In this document: positions 23,862 to 29,860 of the stretch, in pieces
Layout of the letters: the number at the start of each line of letters is the position of its first letter
How positions within the stretch are numbered: position 1 is the stretch's first letter
Assembly: GCA_964640195.1 (NCBI GenBank)
Contig: CAZXIC010000013.1
Span: 1-29,860, forward strand
Length of the DNA stretch: 29,860 bases
Origin: CAZXIC01 sp964640195
GTDB lineage: Archaea > Iainarchaeota > Iainarchaeia > Iainarchaeales > GCA-2688035
Direction of reading: 5' to 3'
Notes under the pieces: model-generated
The model's input: only the letters and a program-made list of their open reading frames with translations
Told to the model about the DNA's origin: nothing
The model's database searches: none
Program-made: the position numbers and the translations under genes

Positions 23862-24227
23862 ATGTTGATTGAAACGCTTTCGCATCTGGTCGCATTCGAC
23901 CTTGGATGGATAGCTGCGCTTATTCTCGCTAATCTGCACTGGGTGTTTGCCTTCGCTGCCTTTACCTTCATAGCGGAGAGAGGGCATTGCCCAGTGTGGA
24001 ACTTTTTGTGCCTTGTGGGACTGTTGTACGCATTCGGCGACTTTCTTGGGTTGACTGGCTGGATTCTGACGCCATTCATAATCGCGGTTCCCTTCCAGCT
24101 TCTAATAGGCCTCTGCTTCCCTGAGGGGAGCTGGCCCAGGAGGAACTTTACAATAATCGTTGTACTGTTCATTATGACTGCCACATTCATCCACACATTT
24201 TACCTCACTCTTCCGGGAGGCTACTGA
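23862..24227 (+). CDS. Small multi-pass membrane protein, cassette copy 2 large member
   Basis: A 121-residue protein with about four hydrophobic segments. It is a paralogue of the protein at 23286: shared features are an N-terminal LD/FD-x-x-W start, the ANLHWVFAFAAF helix with its His, and an AFGDFLGLTGW segment with Asp and Trp. A purine-rich GGCGAGAAAA lies just before the ATG. One nucleotide separates its stop from the next ATG (TGAAATG), suggesting coupling. Function unknown. Confidence 0.7.
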   Translation: MLIETLSHLVAFDLGWIAALILANLHWVFAFAAFTFIAERGHCPVWNFLCLVGLLYAFGDFLGLTGWILTPFIIAVPFQLLIGLCFPEGSWPRRNFTIIVVLFIMTATFIHTFYLTLPGGY

Positions 24228-24228
24228 A

Positions 24229-24408
24229 ATGGGTGCTTTGAGAAAGGCATTTGATGCGTTAGGCTATGCGATTGCAATAATGGCCTTGCTCTTTGTCGCA
24301 GGAATGCTGTTTGGAATAGAGAGCCAGTTCGGCAGCCTGTTTTCTGCTGCAGGCTTTGTCGTGTTATTTTTCCTGATTTTCACTTTGCTGGTGGGAAAAT
24401 CAGAATAA
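24229..24408 (+). CDS. Tiny membrane protein, cassette copy 2 small member
   Basis: A 59-residue protein, ATG at 24229 to TAA at 24406-24408. It starts MGALRKAFDALGYAIAIMAL, has two hydrophobic helices (about 9-29 and 36-54) and ends LLVGKSE. Its size, MG start, basic residues at about 5-6 and two-helix layout parallel the 60-residue protein at 23658, making it the second small member of the duplicated cassette. It follows the larger partner with a single base between stop and start. Confidence 0.6.
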   Translation: MGALRKAFDALGYAIAIMALLFVAGMLFGIESQFGSLFSAAGFVVLFFLIFTLLVGKSE

Positions 24409-24417
24409 CGCCGAGTT

Positions 24418-25194
24418 TTATTCCTCTTCCTCTTCCCCCAAGTCGCTGTGCTCTATGACGTAGTTTTCTATTCTCGCAGCGATTGGCTTTCTCTTCCAGA
24501 AGAGGGCGAAGGAAACCGCGCAAATAATTACGACGACAACCCAGAAAAGGTTGCTCTGCATCAGCTGCTGCAATGCTTCCCCGAAATCGAATGAGGCAAT
24601 CTGCTTGAACAGCTTGTAGTCTACTGTCAGCTGGTTTGAGTTCTTGTAGCCGTTCCAGGTAAGGCTGTTATTTGTTGCAGCAGCTTCCGGCTCTATCGGC
24701 TGCTGCAGTTCCGCTCCAGGGGGCAGGTTGATTGTGATGGCTGTGTTCTCAGGAATAATCCAGGAGCTTCCTGAGAGAAACTGGTCAAACGCCCTCGGCT
24801 TTATCGTATACTCTATCACCCTGCTTGTCTCACTTTTCTTTTGCATCAGCGGTGTTTTCAGCGCATAGGTTATCTCCAGATAGGTTGCCTCGTTTTCAAC
24901 GAATGCAACCTTGCTTACGACAATCTCCTGTTCCCCGCCAATATAAGGGTGCAGCCTTTGGTCGTATGCTTTCCAGCCGTCAAGGCTTACCCCGATTTCG
25001 CTTGCCTTCTGCCTGAAATCGAAAACCTGCTGCTGGTTCTGAAACAGGAGAAAGAACCTTTCACCTACCTGCGCGTTTCCTTGGGAGTCAACGTTTATTT
25101 CAATCACGTGGTTTGTGAGCTGGTAAAACTGTGCGCTGCAGTTGGCTAGAAAAAACAGCACGGCAAATGCGATTAAAAGATGCCCCTTAAGCAA
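24418..25194 (-). CDS. Secreted-domain, single-pass membrane protein of unknown function
   Basis: A 258-residue protein with an N-terminal signal peptide (HLLIAFAVLFFLANCSAQF). A long beta-rich extracytoplasmic domain follows (about 25-205). A C-terminal transmembrane helix (LFWVVVVIICAVSFALFW, about 218-235) leads to a basic then acidic cytoplasmic tail ending EEEEE. The start is a TTG at 25194, with GGGGT about 5 nt upstream; no better start codon lies before the signal peptide. The outer domain resembles type I membrane receptors with a DUF2207-like layout, but I cannot support a family. It is convergent with the membrane-protein operon, 9 nt apart. Confidence 0.65.
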   Translation of the reverse strand: MLKGHLLIAFAVLFFLANCSAQFYQLTNHVIEINVDSQGNAQVGERFFLLFQNQQQVFDFRQKASEIGVSLDGWKAYDQRLHPYIGGEQEIVVSKVAFVENEATYLEITYALKTPLMQKKSETSRVIEYTIKPRAFDQFLSGSSWIIPENTAITINLPPGAELQQPIEPEAAATNNSLTWNGYKNSNQLTVDYKLFKQIASFDFGEALQQLMQSNLFWVVVVIICAVSFALFWKRKPIAARIENYVIEHSDLGEEEEE

Positions 25195-25331
25195 CCTTTA
25201 CCCCTATATTAGAACAGACTTACATTTATTATTTTTTTCTACTTTGGCATTTCCCTCCACATGGTTTTATTTCTGCCAAAAAAGGTTGATTTAAATTCCC
25301 TTCCTTGGATGAATATTTACAGCGAGGTCTA

Positions 25332-26021
25332 ATGCCGTCAATCCAGTTTTTTGGGCACAGCTTTTTCAAGCTCTGCTTTCCCGAGCGGAATATCCTGTTC
25401 GACCCGTATGTTTCAAGCGCCTGCTCTGACCCAGCATTCAAGCGCCTTGTCGAATGCAGCGCAAAGCAATCTGATTTGCGGGACATCGCATTGATTCTGC
25501 TGAGCCACGAGCACTTTGACCACTTTGACAAGGAGCTGGTGGAAAAGATTGCTACAAGGGACAACAGCTGTGTTGTCGGCTCGCTGCCGTTGCTGCAGCA
25601 GCTGAACCTTTCAAAGCGCTTCCTGCATCCCATCAAGATGAACGAAACGATTACACTGCGGGGCACTGAAATAAAAGCCGTGCCGGCACACCATCCGCAG
25701 GCATTCTATCCGCTTGGCTTCATGGTTTCACACAACGGGAAAAGCGTTTTCCATGCTGGAGATACTGATTTGATTGACGACTTCTCTTCCCTCAGGCCGG
25801 ACGTTGCCCTGCTGCCCATTGGAGGAACCTTCACAATGGACTGCGTGGATGCGGTAAGGGCAGTCAAGACAATGAAGCCGAGGTTCGCTGTCCCGATGCA
25901 CTACAACACCTTCAAAATGATTGAGCAAGATCCGAAAGAGTTCAAGCAGCGGATTGACAAGAGCATCCTCAAAACAAAGGTTGTGGTGCTCAAGCCGGGA
26001 CAGAAGTTCTCCTTCAAATAG
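25332..26021 (+). CDS. UPF0173 metal-dependent hydrolase (metallo-beta-lactamase fold)
   Basis: A 229-residue metallo-beta-lactamase-fold protein of the UPF0173 type. The zinc-binding SHEHFDHF motif (HxHxDH) lies at about residues 58-65. Later ligand positions appear in AVPAHHPQ (about 116-123), FHAGDTDLIDDF (about 140-151), LLPIGGTFTMD and VPMHYNTF near 196. The ATG at 25332 has a GAGGT ribosome-binding site (25324-25328) just upstream; the ATG at 25305 would add nine residues unlike the family start. The substrate of this family is unknown. It belongs to the general class that hydrolyses phosphodiester or lactone bonds. Confidence 0.85.
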   Translation: MPSIQFFGHSFFKLCFPERNILFDPYVSSACSDPAFKRLVECSAKQSDLRDIALILLSHEHFDHFDKELVEKIATRDNSCVVGSLPLLQQLNLSKRFLHPIKMNETITLRGTEIKAVPAHHPQAFYPLGFMVSHNGKSVFHAGDTDLIDDFSSLRPDVALLPIGGTFTMDCVDAVRAVKTMKPRFAVPMHYNTFKMIEQDPKEFKQRIDKSILKTKVVVLKPGQKFSFK

Positions 26022-26038
26022 CCGTCACGCCCGGCTTG

Positions 26039-26057
26039 TGCGAATACTATCTTCGCA
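26039..26057. terminator. Small hairpin between convergent genes
   Basis: TGCGAA and TTCGCA (26039-26044 and 26052-26057) are perfect inverse complements with a 7-nt A/T-rich loop. They lie in the 91-nt gap between the UPF0173 gene and the convergent small membrane-protein gene. It may be a transcription end structure; there is no strong T-run. Confidence 0.3.
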
Positions 26058-26112
26058 ACCTTCAGTTGCCCGATAAGATGAGCTCACTTCGGTTGCCTGG
26101 GCAGAAGCAGAA

Positions 26113-26304
26113 CTATTTTTCTTCCGGGTAGTAGCGCCAGTCCACGAACCACACGAGGAAAGCGAAAATATCGAGCGCGATTATCAGGGCAGCGCCAACC
26201 AGCATTGCAACATGCAGCAGTTCCTGCACCACAAAACTGAATGCAGCGTATATGAGTCCTGCTGCAATTGCGAGCAGTGCAAAAAAACCCTGAAAGAACC
26301 GCAT
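26113..26304 (-). CDS. Small two-pass membrane protein
   Basis: A 63-residue protein with two hydrophobic helices (about 5-25 and 31-53) and a short C-terminus WFVDWRYYPEEK. No family is recognised. It lies 25 nt downstream of the sugar nucleotidyltransferase gene on the same strand and is probably the last gene of that operon. Confidence 0.55.
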   Translation of the reverse strand: MRFFQGFFALLAIAAGLIYAAFSFVVQELLHVAMLVGAALIIALDIFAFLVWFVDWRYYPEEK

Positions 26305-26329
26305 GATAAAAAAACGGAGGACAAATATA

Positions 26330-27016
26330 TTAAGCTTTCTCCGCTCTCCTCAAATCTGCAAGCGTCCCAATGTCAAGGCACTTTCCTCTGTACAAGACAA
26401 AGCCTGCCCTGCCCTTGGCGGCAAGTGCGTTTACAGAATCAGTCAGCTCGAATTCGCCCCTGGCGCTTACCTTCGTTTTCTCAAGTGCTGGGAAAATCAT
26501 ATCGGTGAAAAGATAAGCCCCAACATTCACCAGATTGCTCTCAACCCTTTTCAGGGGCTTCTCAACAACCTGCTCAAGCTTCTTGCCCGAAACAAGGGCA
26601 ACCCCAAATTTTTCAGAATGGCTGCATTTCCGCAGGGCAACAACAGCATCAAAGCCCTCCTTTGCCATCAACTTTTTCCAAAGCCCGGGCTCAACGATAA
26701 CATCAGTGTAGCCGACCAAAAACCTCTTCCCTGTTTTTCCCTTTGCACTAAGCACTGCATGTGCGGTCCCCATCGGAATCCTCTGCATGACATATTGCAG
26801 CTTTATCTTGCCAAAGCGCTTGCCAAACATTTCCCTGATTTTTTTCCCGTTGAATCCGATTACAATCACAGCTTCCTCAATTCCGGCTTTTTCCAGCGAC
26901 ATTAAAACATGCCAGAGCAGCGGCTTCCCGCGCAGCTCAACAAGCGCCTTCGGCTTGTCACTTGTAAGCTGCTTCATCCTCTTGCCCTGCCCTGCTGCCA
27001 AAACAACTGCCTTCAT
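26330..27016 (-). CDS. Sugar-phosphate nucleotidyltransferase
   Basis: A 228-residue nucleotidyltransferase of the NTP_transferase family (glucose-1-phosphate uridylyl/thymidylyl-transferase-like). It makes NDP-sugars from a sugar-1-phosphate and an NTP. The signature loop LAAGQGKRMKQLTSDKPKAL spans residues 6-25 and binds the nucleotide. A metal-binding-like Asp occurs in LVGYTDVIV, where many members have GDxD. A sugar-contacting EKP (VVEKPLKR) and NVGAYLF follow. There is no C-terminal left-handed beta-helix, so it is a single-domain enzyme; the NTP and sugar specificity cannot be told. The ATG directly abuts the preceding stop (TAAATG). Confidence 0.88.
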   Translation of the reverse strand: MKAVVLAAGQGKRMKQLTSDKPKALVELRGKPLLWHVLMSLEKAGIEEAVIVIGFNGKKIREMFGKRFGKIKLQYVMQRIPMGTAHAVLSAKGKTGKRFLVGYTDVIVEPGLWKKLMAKEGFDAVVALRKCSHSEKFGVALVSGKKLEQVVEKPLKRVESNLVNVGAYLFTDMIFPALEKTKVSARGEFELTDSVNALAAKGRAGFVLYRGKCLDIGTLADLRRAEKA

Positions 27017-27346
27017 TTATCTGCGCCTCCTTGGTTTTCCCATCTCCAGAAGCAATTTGGTTATCCTTTCAATTTCATCCGCTTTCAATATTGGGGCAAG
27101 CATTCTTGCCCTCTGGTTAAACTGCCTGCTGCCTATTCCAAAATATTTGATTATCTCCTCCCTTGAGAGCGCATCCGGCGTCTCCAGCAAATATCTCCCA
27201 ATCTCAACATCCAGCTTGAACCGCCTTTTGTTTCTAGGCAAAACATATCCTGGAATCCGAACCCTCCCTTTGCCGGTGCGGGTGGCTAGGCTGTCCACTT
27301 TCTTTCTAGCAGCTGTTTTCTTTTGTCTTGTGGGCATTTTAGCCAT
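27017..27346 (-). CDS. Small basic protein, possibly nucleic-acid-binding
   Basis: A 109-residue Lys/Arg-rich protein. The first 45 residues are very basic (RQKKTAARKK, RNKRRFK). A helical segment with an HTH-like look follows: SREEIIKYFGIGSRQFNQRARM (about 71-92), then a leucine-rich helix and an Arg tail (GKPRRRR). Two in-frame Met codons (27346 and 27337) could start it. It lies 15 nt downstream of rnz and abuts the nucleotidyltransferase start. It may bind DNA or RNA, but no family is recognised. Confidence 0.62.
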   Translation of the reverse strand: MAKMPTRQKKTAARKKVDSLATRTGKGRVRIPGYVLPRNKRRFKLDVEIGRYLLETPDALSREEIIKYFGIGSRQFNQRARMLAPILKADEIERITKLLLEMGKPRRRR

Positions 27347-27361
27347 TACAAACCCTCTTAG

Positions 27362-28270
27362 TTAAATTTCCACTTCTTCCAAATCCTTGGGTACAATTAC
27401 ATCTCCAAATCCCTGCCTTGCCTCGTTCTCAACTTCCTCGTTCTTTTTATAACGCGGCGAAATGTGGACAAGCACAAGCTTTTTCGCTTTTGTCTGCTCC
27501 GCAACCCAGGCAGCCTGCAGCGCAGTGCAGTGCTTCGTTTCCTTCGCTCTTGAGATGTGCTTTTCCAGGAAGCTTGCCTCGTGCACCAGGACATCACTCC
27601 CCGCTATTGCATCGAAATAGCTGTCGCTGGGCAGGGTGTCAAGCACAACTGAAACCTTTTTTCCCTTCCTGCCCTTTGTGTAATCCATTACCTGCGCCGG
27701 CTTGAATGTTTTGCCCTTTGCCTTCACTTCCTGCCCTTTCTGCAGCCTGCTCCAAAGAGGCCCCTCCGGAATGCCGAGCTTAACTGCTTTCTCCCTCTGG
27801 AATTCCCCTTCCTTGTCCTTCTCCTTGAACGCAAAGCCAAGGCAGGGAACGCCGTGCTTTAATGGAAACGCTTCAACAGAATACTTTTCGCCCTGCAAAA
27901 CCTTCCCGCTCCTGCACTCTTTCACCCTTACCTCAAAGTTGCACCTCATCATCGCAAGGTTCAGCACTTTTGCAACCTCCCTCTTCGCTCCCTTTGGTCC
28001 AAACAAATGCAGAGGTTCATCCCTTCCGTGCATTGCCATTGTCGCAAGCAGCCCGGGCAATCCCAAAACATGGTCTGCATGAAAGTGCGAAAGGAAAATG
28101 CTGTGCACCTTCATGTAGCTCACCCCACTTTTCATCATCTGCCTCTGCGTTCCCTCAGGGCAGTCAAACAGGAACCAGTTGCCCTGAAACTGCAGCGCTA
28201 CCGCTGTCAGGTTCCTCTCGACAGTGGGGTTGCTGCATGATGTGCCAAGTACCACAAGTTTCATCGGCAT
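27362..28270 (-). CDS. rnz: Ribonuclease Z (tRNA 3' processing)
   Basis: A 302-residue metallo-beta-lactamase-fold endonuclease that removes the 3' trailer of pre-tRNAs. The zinc motif is HFHADH at residues 62-67 (SHFHADHVLGLPGL). Other RNase Z marks are GTSCSNPTVERN in place of the usual GTSxxxPTxxRN, a PEGTQRQM loop, LKHGVPCLGFAF, the VLDTLPSD segment and HEASF and LVHISPRY near the C-terminus. Length matches the archaeal family. ATG codons at 28270 and 28264 are both possible; an A/T-rich TATA-like element at 28294-28303 (minus strand) fits either. It is first in a four-gene minus-strand operon. Confidence 0.93.
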   Translation of the reverse strand: MPMKLVVLGTSCSNPTVERNLTAVALQFQGNWFLFDCPEGTQRQMMKSGVSYMKVHSIFLSHFHADHVLGLPGLLATMAMHGRDEPLHLFGPKGAKREVAKVLNLAMMRCNFEVRVKECRSGKVLQGEKYSVEAFPLKHGVPCLGFAFKEKDKEGEFQREKAVKLGIPEGPLWSRLQKGQEVKAKGKTFKPAQVMDYTKGRKGKKVSVVLDTLPSDSYFDAIAGSDVLVHEASFLEKHISRAKETKHCTALQAAWVAEQTKAKKLVLVHISPRYKKNEEVENEARQGFGDVIVPKDLEEVEI

Positions 28271-28353
28271 GCATTAATTGTTTTGGCGGAATGTTTATTT
28301 ATTGTTTTGCAATTCTTTCTGATGCCAGGGTTCCTGCTAATTAATTCCAAACC

Positions 28354-28360
28354 TTTTTAA
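28354..28360 (+). promoter_or_regulatory. TATA-like box for lonB
   Basis: TTTTTAA lies about 28 nt before the ATG at 28385, the expected spacing for a leaderless archaeal transcript. A second CTTTTAAT follows closely. Confidence 0.4.
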
Positions 28361-28384
28361 CCCTTTTAATGCCCTAATTCCATA

Positions 28385-29413
28385 ATGCCCAATGCTTCTA
28401 ATTTGGCTGCGCTGGTGAAGCGCTACAAGAGCACTGCCGAGATTCCAGTGCCTGGCAGGATTGCCGGGCAGGTAATCGGGCAGGAAAAGGGCGTTGAATT
28501 GATAAAAAAGGCTGCAGCGCAGAAGAGGAACGTGCTGCTCACTGGTTTGCCCGGAACTGGCAAGAGCATGATGGCTCAGGCAATGGCTGAAATCCTGCCC
28601 GTGAGTGCGCTGCACGATATTCTGATTTACCCAAATCCTGCTGACGCAAACAACCCAAAGGCTGTGGCAGTGAAAGCCGGGAAGGGAAAGCAGATCCTGC
28701 AGCACGAAAGGCTTGAAGCCCAGAGGCAAGAGGACAACATGCGCCTGATCAGCCTGCTGCTGCCGCTTGGCTGGTTTATCCTATCGGCAATACTCTGGCA
28801 GCTGGGCTGGTTCAGCGACATCATCTTTGCAGCGCTGCTCATTTTGGGCGGCTTCCTGATGATTGGCTTTGCCCTGGGAACCCAGATGAGAGCCAGGGAA
28901 GCAAGGAAAACCCCAAAGATGTTGGTTGACAACACTGGAAAAAAGACAGCGCCGTTCGTTGAAGCGACTGGCGCAAGGGCAGGGGCATTGCTTGGTGATG
29001 TTAGGCATGACCCGCTTCAGTGCCATATGGGTTTCAACAGTTTGTATATCCAGCAGGGCGAACACTTTATTGAGAAGCCTTTTGCAGAGATTTGGAGCGA
29101 AATGTATGAGAAGTATGGAAAAGAGGTTATTAGGAATGATAAGGGCTATGAGGCAATAATGCTGCCCCCTAGAGAGAATATTTACGCCCTGGGCTATAAA
29201 AGCGGTAGGGTTGTTTTAGCCAGAATTCTTTCCCTTAACAGGCAGCCATTTGACGGTGAACTCATTGACTTGAAGGTTGAGGATAAAACACTCTCTGTGA
29301 CGCCTGAGCATAAGGTGAATACTACAGGTGCAGACAAAGAAGCAGATAAAATTTCCAAATACGATAGCCTGATTAAACTGGTGAAACTTGAAGTTGCAAA
29401 GATTTTCAATTAG
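28385..29413 (+). CDS. lonB: LonB protease N-terminal half fused to an intein N-terminal region
   Basis: A 342-residue ORF. Residues 1-212 are archaeal membrane LonB (ATP-dependent protease): Walker A GLPGTGKS at 54-61, two transmembrane helices at about 121-141 and 143-165, then the conserved GARAGALLGDVRHDPLQ ending at 212. From Cys213 the sequence is no longer LonB. It has intein features: a Cys at the junction, block-A-like spacing, and a block-B-like VTPEHKVNT (TxxH at 306-309), followed by KEADKISKYDSLI. The frame then stops at 29411-29413. Walker B, the sensor, the arginine finger and the protease domain (Ser/Lys dyad) are missing and must lie elsewhere. Family knowledge: several archaeal LonB genes carry inteins at this position, usually with LAGLIDADG endonuclease domains. 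Ending here makes this an N-extein plus IntN fragment. Confidence 0.82.
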   Translation: MPNASNLAALVKRYKSTAEIPVPGRIAGQVIGQEKGVELIKKAAAQKRNVLLTGLPGTGKSMMAQAMAEILPVSALHDILIYPNPADANNPKAVAVKAGKGKQILQHERLEAQRQEDNMRLISLLLPLGWFILSAILWQLGWFSDIIFAALLILGGFLMIGFALGTQMRAREARKTPKMLVDNTGKKTAPFVEATGARAGALLGDVRHDPLQCHMGFNSLYIQQGEHFIEKPFAEIWSEMYEKYGKEVIRNDKGYEAIMLPPRENIYALGYKSGRVVLARILSLNRQPFDGELIDLKVEDKTLSVTPEHKVNTTGADKEADKISKYDSLIKLVKLEVAKIFN

Positions 29414-29430
29414 TCAACATATCCCCCATT

Positions 29431-29625
29431 TTTTCTGAAAAACCTCACCGCTTCCAATAAAGAAATTTTTTCTTACGACTTGCGCATTGGTCGGCTTAAA
29501 CTTTTCCCTGCCTTCGGCAGGCCGGTTTCGCCTAAAAGTTTAATGCCTCCAATGCACTGAATGTCTCCAGAAAAAATTTCATAAACTTTTGGAGGCGGTC
29601 CAGTTTGAGTTTTTCAAAGAATTTT
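29431..29625. repeat. Long imperfect palindrome between the LonB-intein ORF and the next ORF
   Basis: Two arms of about 80 nt are inverse complements with small gaps. Paired blocks include GAAATTTTTTCT (29462-29473) with its exact complement (29569-29580). The others are ACCGCTTCCAA (29447-29457) with TTGGAGGCGGT (29589-29599, one mismatch), GCATTGG (29484-29490) with CCAATGC (29549-29555) and TTAAACTTTT (29496-29505) with AAAAGTTTAA (29534-29543). The centre holds CCTGCC-TTC-GGCAGG (29507-29521). A 7-bp direct repeat TCCCCCA flanks the whole block (29422-29428 and 29632-29638), possibly a target duplication. It resembles a MITE-like element or a very long transcript hairpin. The arms do not pair at their extreme ends. 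Confidence 0.65.
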
Positions 29626-29669
29626 GATTCCTCCCCCAAGTTCACCGGAACTCCACTCTTCCAAAACGA

Positions 29670-29678
29670 TTTATAAAC
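29670..29678 (+). promoter_or_regulatory. TATA box before the last ORF
   Basis: TTTATAAAC is followed about 33 nt later by the GTG at 29711, so this ORF has its own promoter and is not read through from lonB. GGTG and a purine stretch lie just before the GTG. Confidence 0.5.
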
Positions 29679-29710
29679 GGAAAAAAGAGGATTCTAATTG
29701 TGGTGTTAGA

Positions 29711-29860
29711 GTGTTGGTTAACGAAGAGAATATAATAAATACTTATTCGCAGGATGAGCAGCTATCCTGCAAAAAATATGCAGAGTATAAGAAGCTGATT
29801 CAAGAGAATCCCTCATTCGGTTACAAGCGATGCGCCAAATTGTTGGGTGTTCCGCAGGGG
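29711..29860 (+). CDS. N-terminus of a probable LAGLIDADG-type homing endonuclease (runs off window)
   Basis: Fifty codons, open to the window edge, from a GTG at 29711. The readable part is acidic then KKYAEYKKLIQENPSFG and YKRCAKLLGVPQG, an HTH-like segment. I associate this motif (a helix, then N-P-x-F-G-Y-K-R-x-A-K-L-L-G-V) with the N-terminal domain of archaeal LAGLIDADG endonucleases, often intein-associated or free-standing. The endonuclease motifs themselves would lie beyond 29860. Its own TATA box and the palindrome upstream separate it from the LonB-intein ORF. The call is an inference from motif memory; another HTH protein, such as a transposase or recombinase, is the main alternative. 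Confidence 0.42.
   Translation, partial: MLVNEENIINTYSQDEQLSCKKYAEYKKLIQENPSFGYKRCAKLLGVPQG

Noticed and set aside
26022..26112. A tRNA or small structured RNA in the gap with a TGCGAA/TTCGCA hairpin
   Set aside because: Only one short hairpin is present; there is no cloverleaf, anticodon arm or T-arm consensus.
29411..29413. The lonB stop as a simple sequencing or frameshift error within a normal intein
   Set aside because: Not fully excluded, but the following DNA is a palindrome and a new promoter rather than shifted intein coding sequence; I found no frame continuing the intein across 29414-29700.
1..29860. CRISPR arrays, rRNA genes or insertion-sequence transposases
   Set aside because: I saw no regularly spaced repeats, no rRNA-like sequence and no transposase frame in the window.

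Overview
The window is archaeal. Information-processing genes are of archaeal type (Orc1/Cdc6, RFC large subunit, Nob1, archaeal PheS/PheT, RNase Z, CDC48/VAT ATPase, membrane LonB). Several genes have TATA-like boxes 22-30 nt upstream of the start codon, as expected for leaderless transcripts. Many proteins carry class III (pilin-type) signal peptides. Small, densely packed genes, many short membrane proteins and a cysteine-rich surface protein suggest a DPANN-type archaeon, possibly Diapherotrites-like. That placement is an inference from gene style, not a phylogeny.

Layout. 1-3060: the 3' end of an NFACT/Rqc2-like gene, a CDC48-family ATPase and a convergent site-2-type metalloprotease. 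3160-5840: a pilus-like locus with two class III signal-peptide proteins on + and a translationally coupled four-gene pilin-like operon on -, preceded by a small membrane/coiled-coil protein. 5980-8850: a tandem Lrp-like regulator, a membrane-anchored ArsR-like regulator with a partner membrane protein, and a divergent multi-pass protein whose promoter is bracketed by repeats. 8860-14870: DNA maintenance and housekeeping genes (endonuclease IV family, a methyltransferase, Orc1/Cdc6, an acidic-tail protein, a YchF-like GTPase, RfcL). 15040-19430: a 1.39-kresidue secreted repeat protein with DUF333-, CARDB- and Kazal-like modules, coupled to a small lipoprotein. 19450-23220: pheS-pheT, divergent from nob1. 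23280-25200: four tiny membrane proteins that look like a duplicated two-gene cassette, then a single-pass secreted-domain protein. 25330-28270: a UPF0173 hydrolase and a minus-strand operon with RNase Z, a basic protein, a sugar nucleotidyltransferase and a small membrane protein. 28385-29860: a broken lonB locus.

The most notable find is at the right end. The lonB reading frame runs normally to the conserved GDVRHDPLQ site. It then enters an intein N-terminal region (Cys1, a block-B TPEH motif) and stops near where a homing endonuclease domain would normally begin. A roughly 200-bp imperfect palindrome follows, then a TATA box and the start of a separate ORF whose N-terminus resembles the helix-turn-helix of archaeal LAGLIDADG endonucleases. 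This looks like a fractured gene joined by a split intein, with a free-standing endonuclease gene in the break. The C-terminal half lies outside the window, so it remains a hypothesis.

I saw no rRNA, tRNA, CRISPR array or transposase gene. No gene-free stretch exceeds 300 bases; the longest (29414-29710) holds the palindrome.
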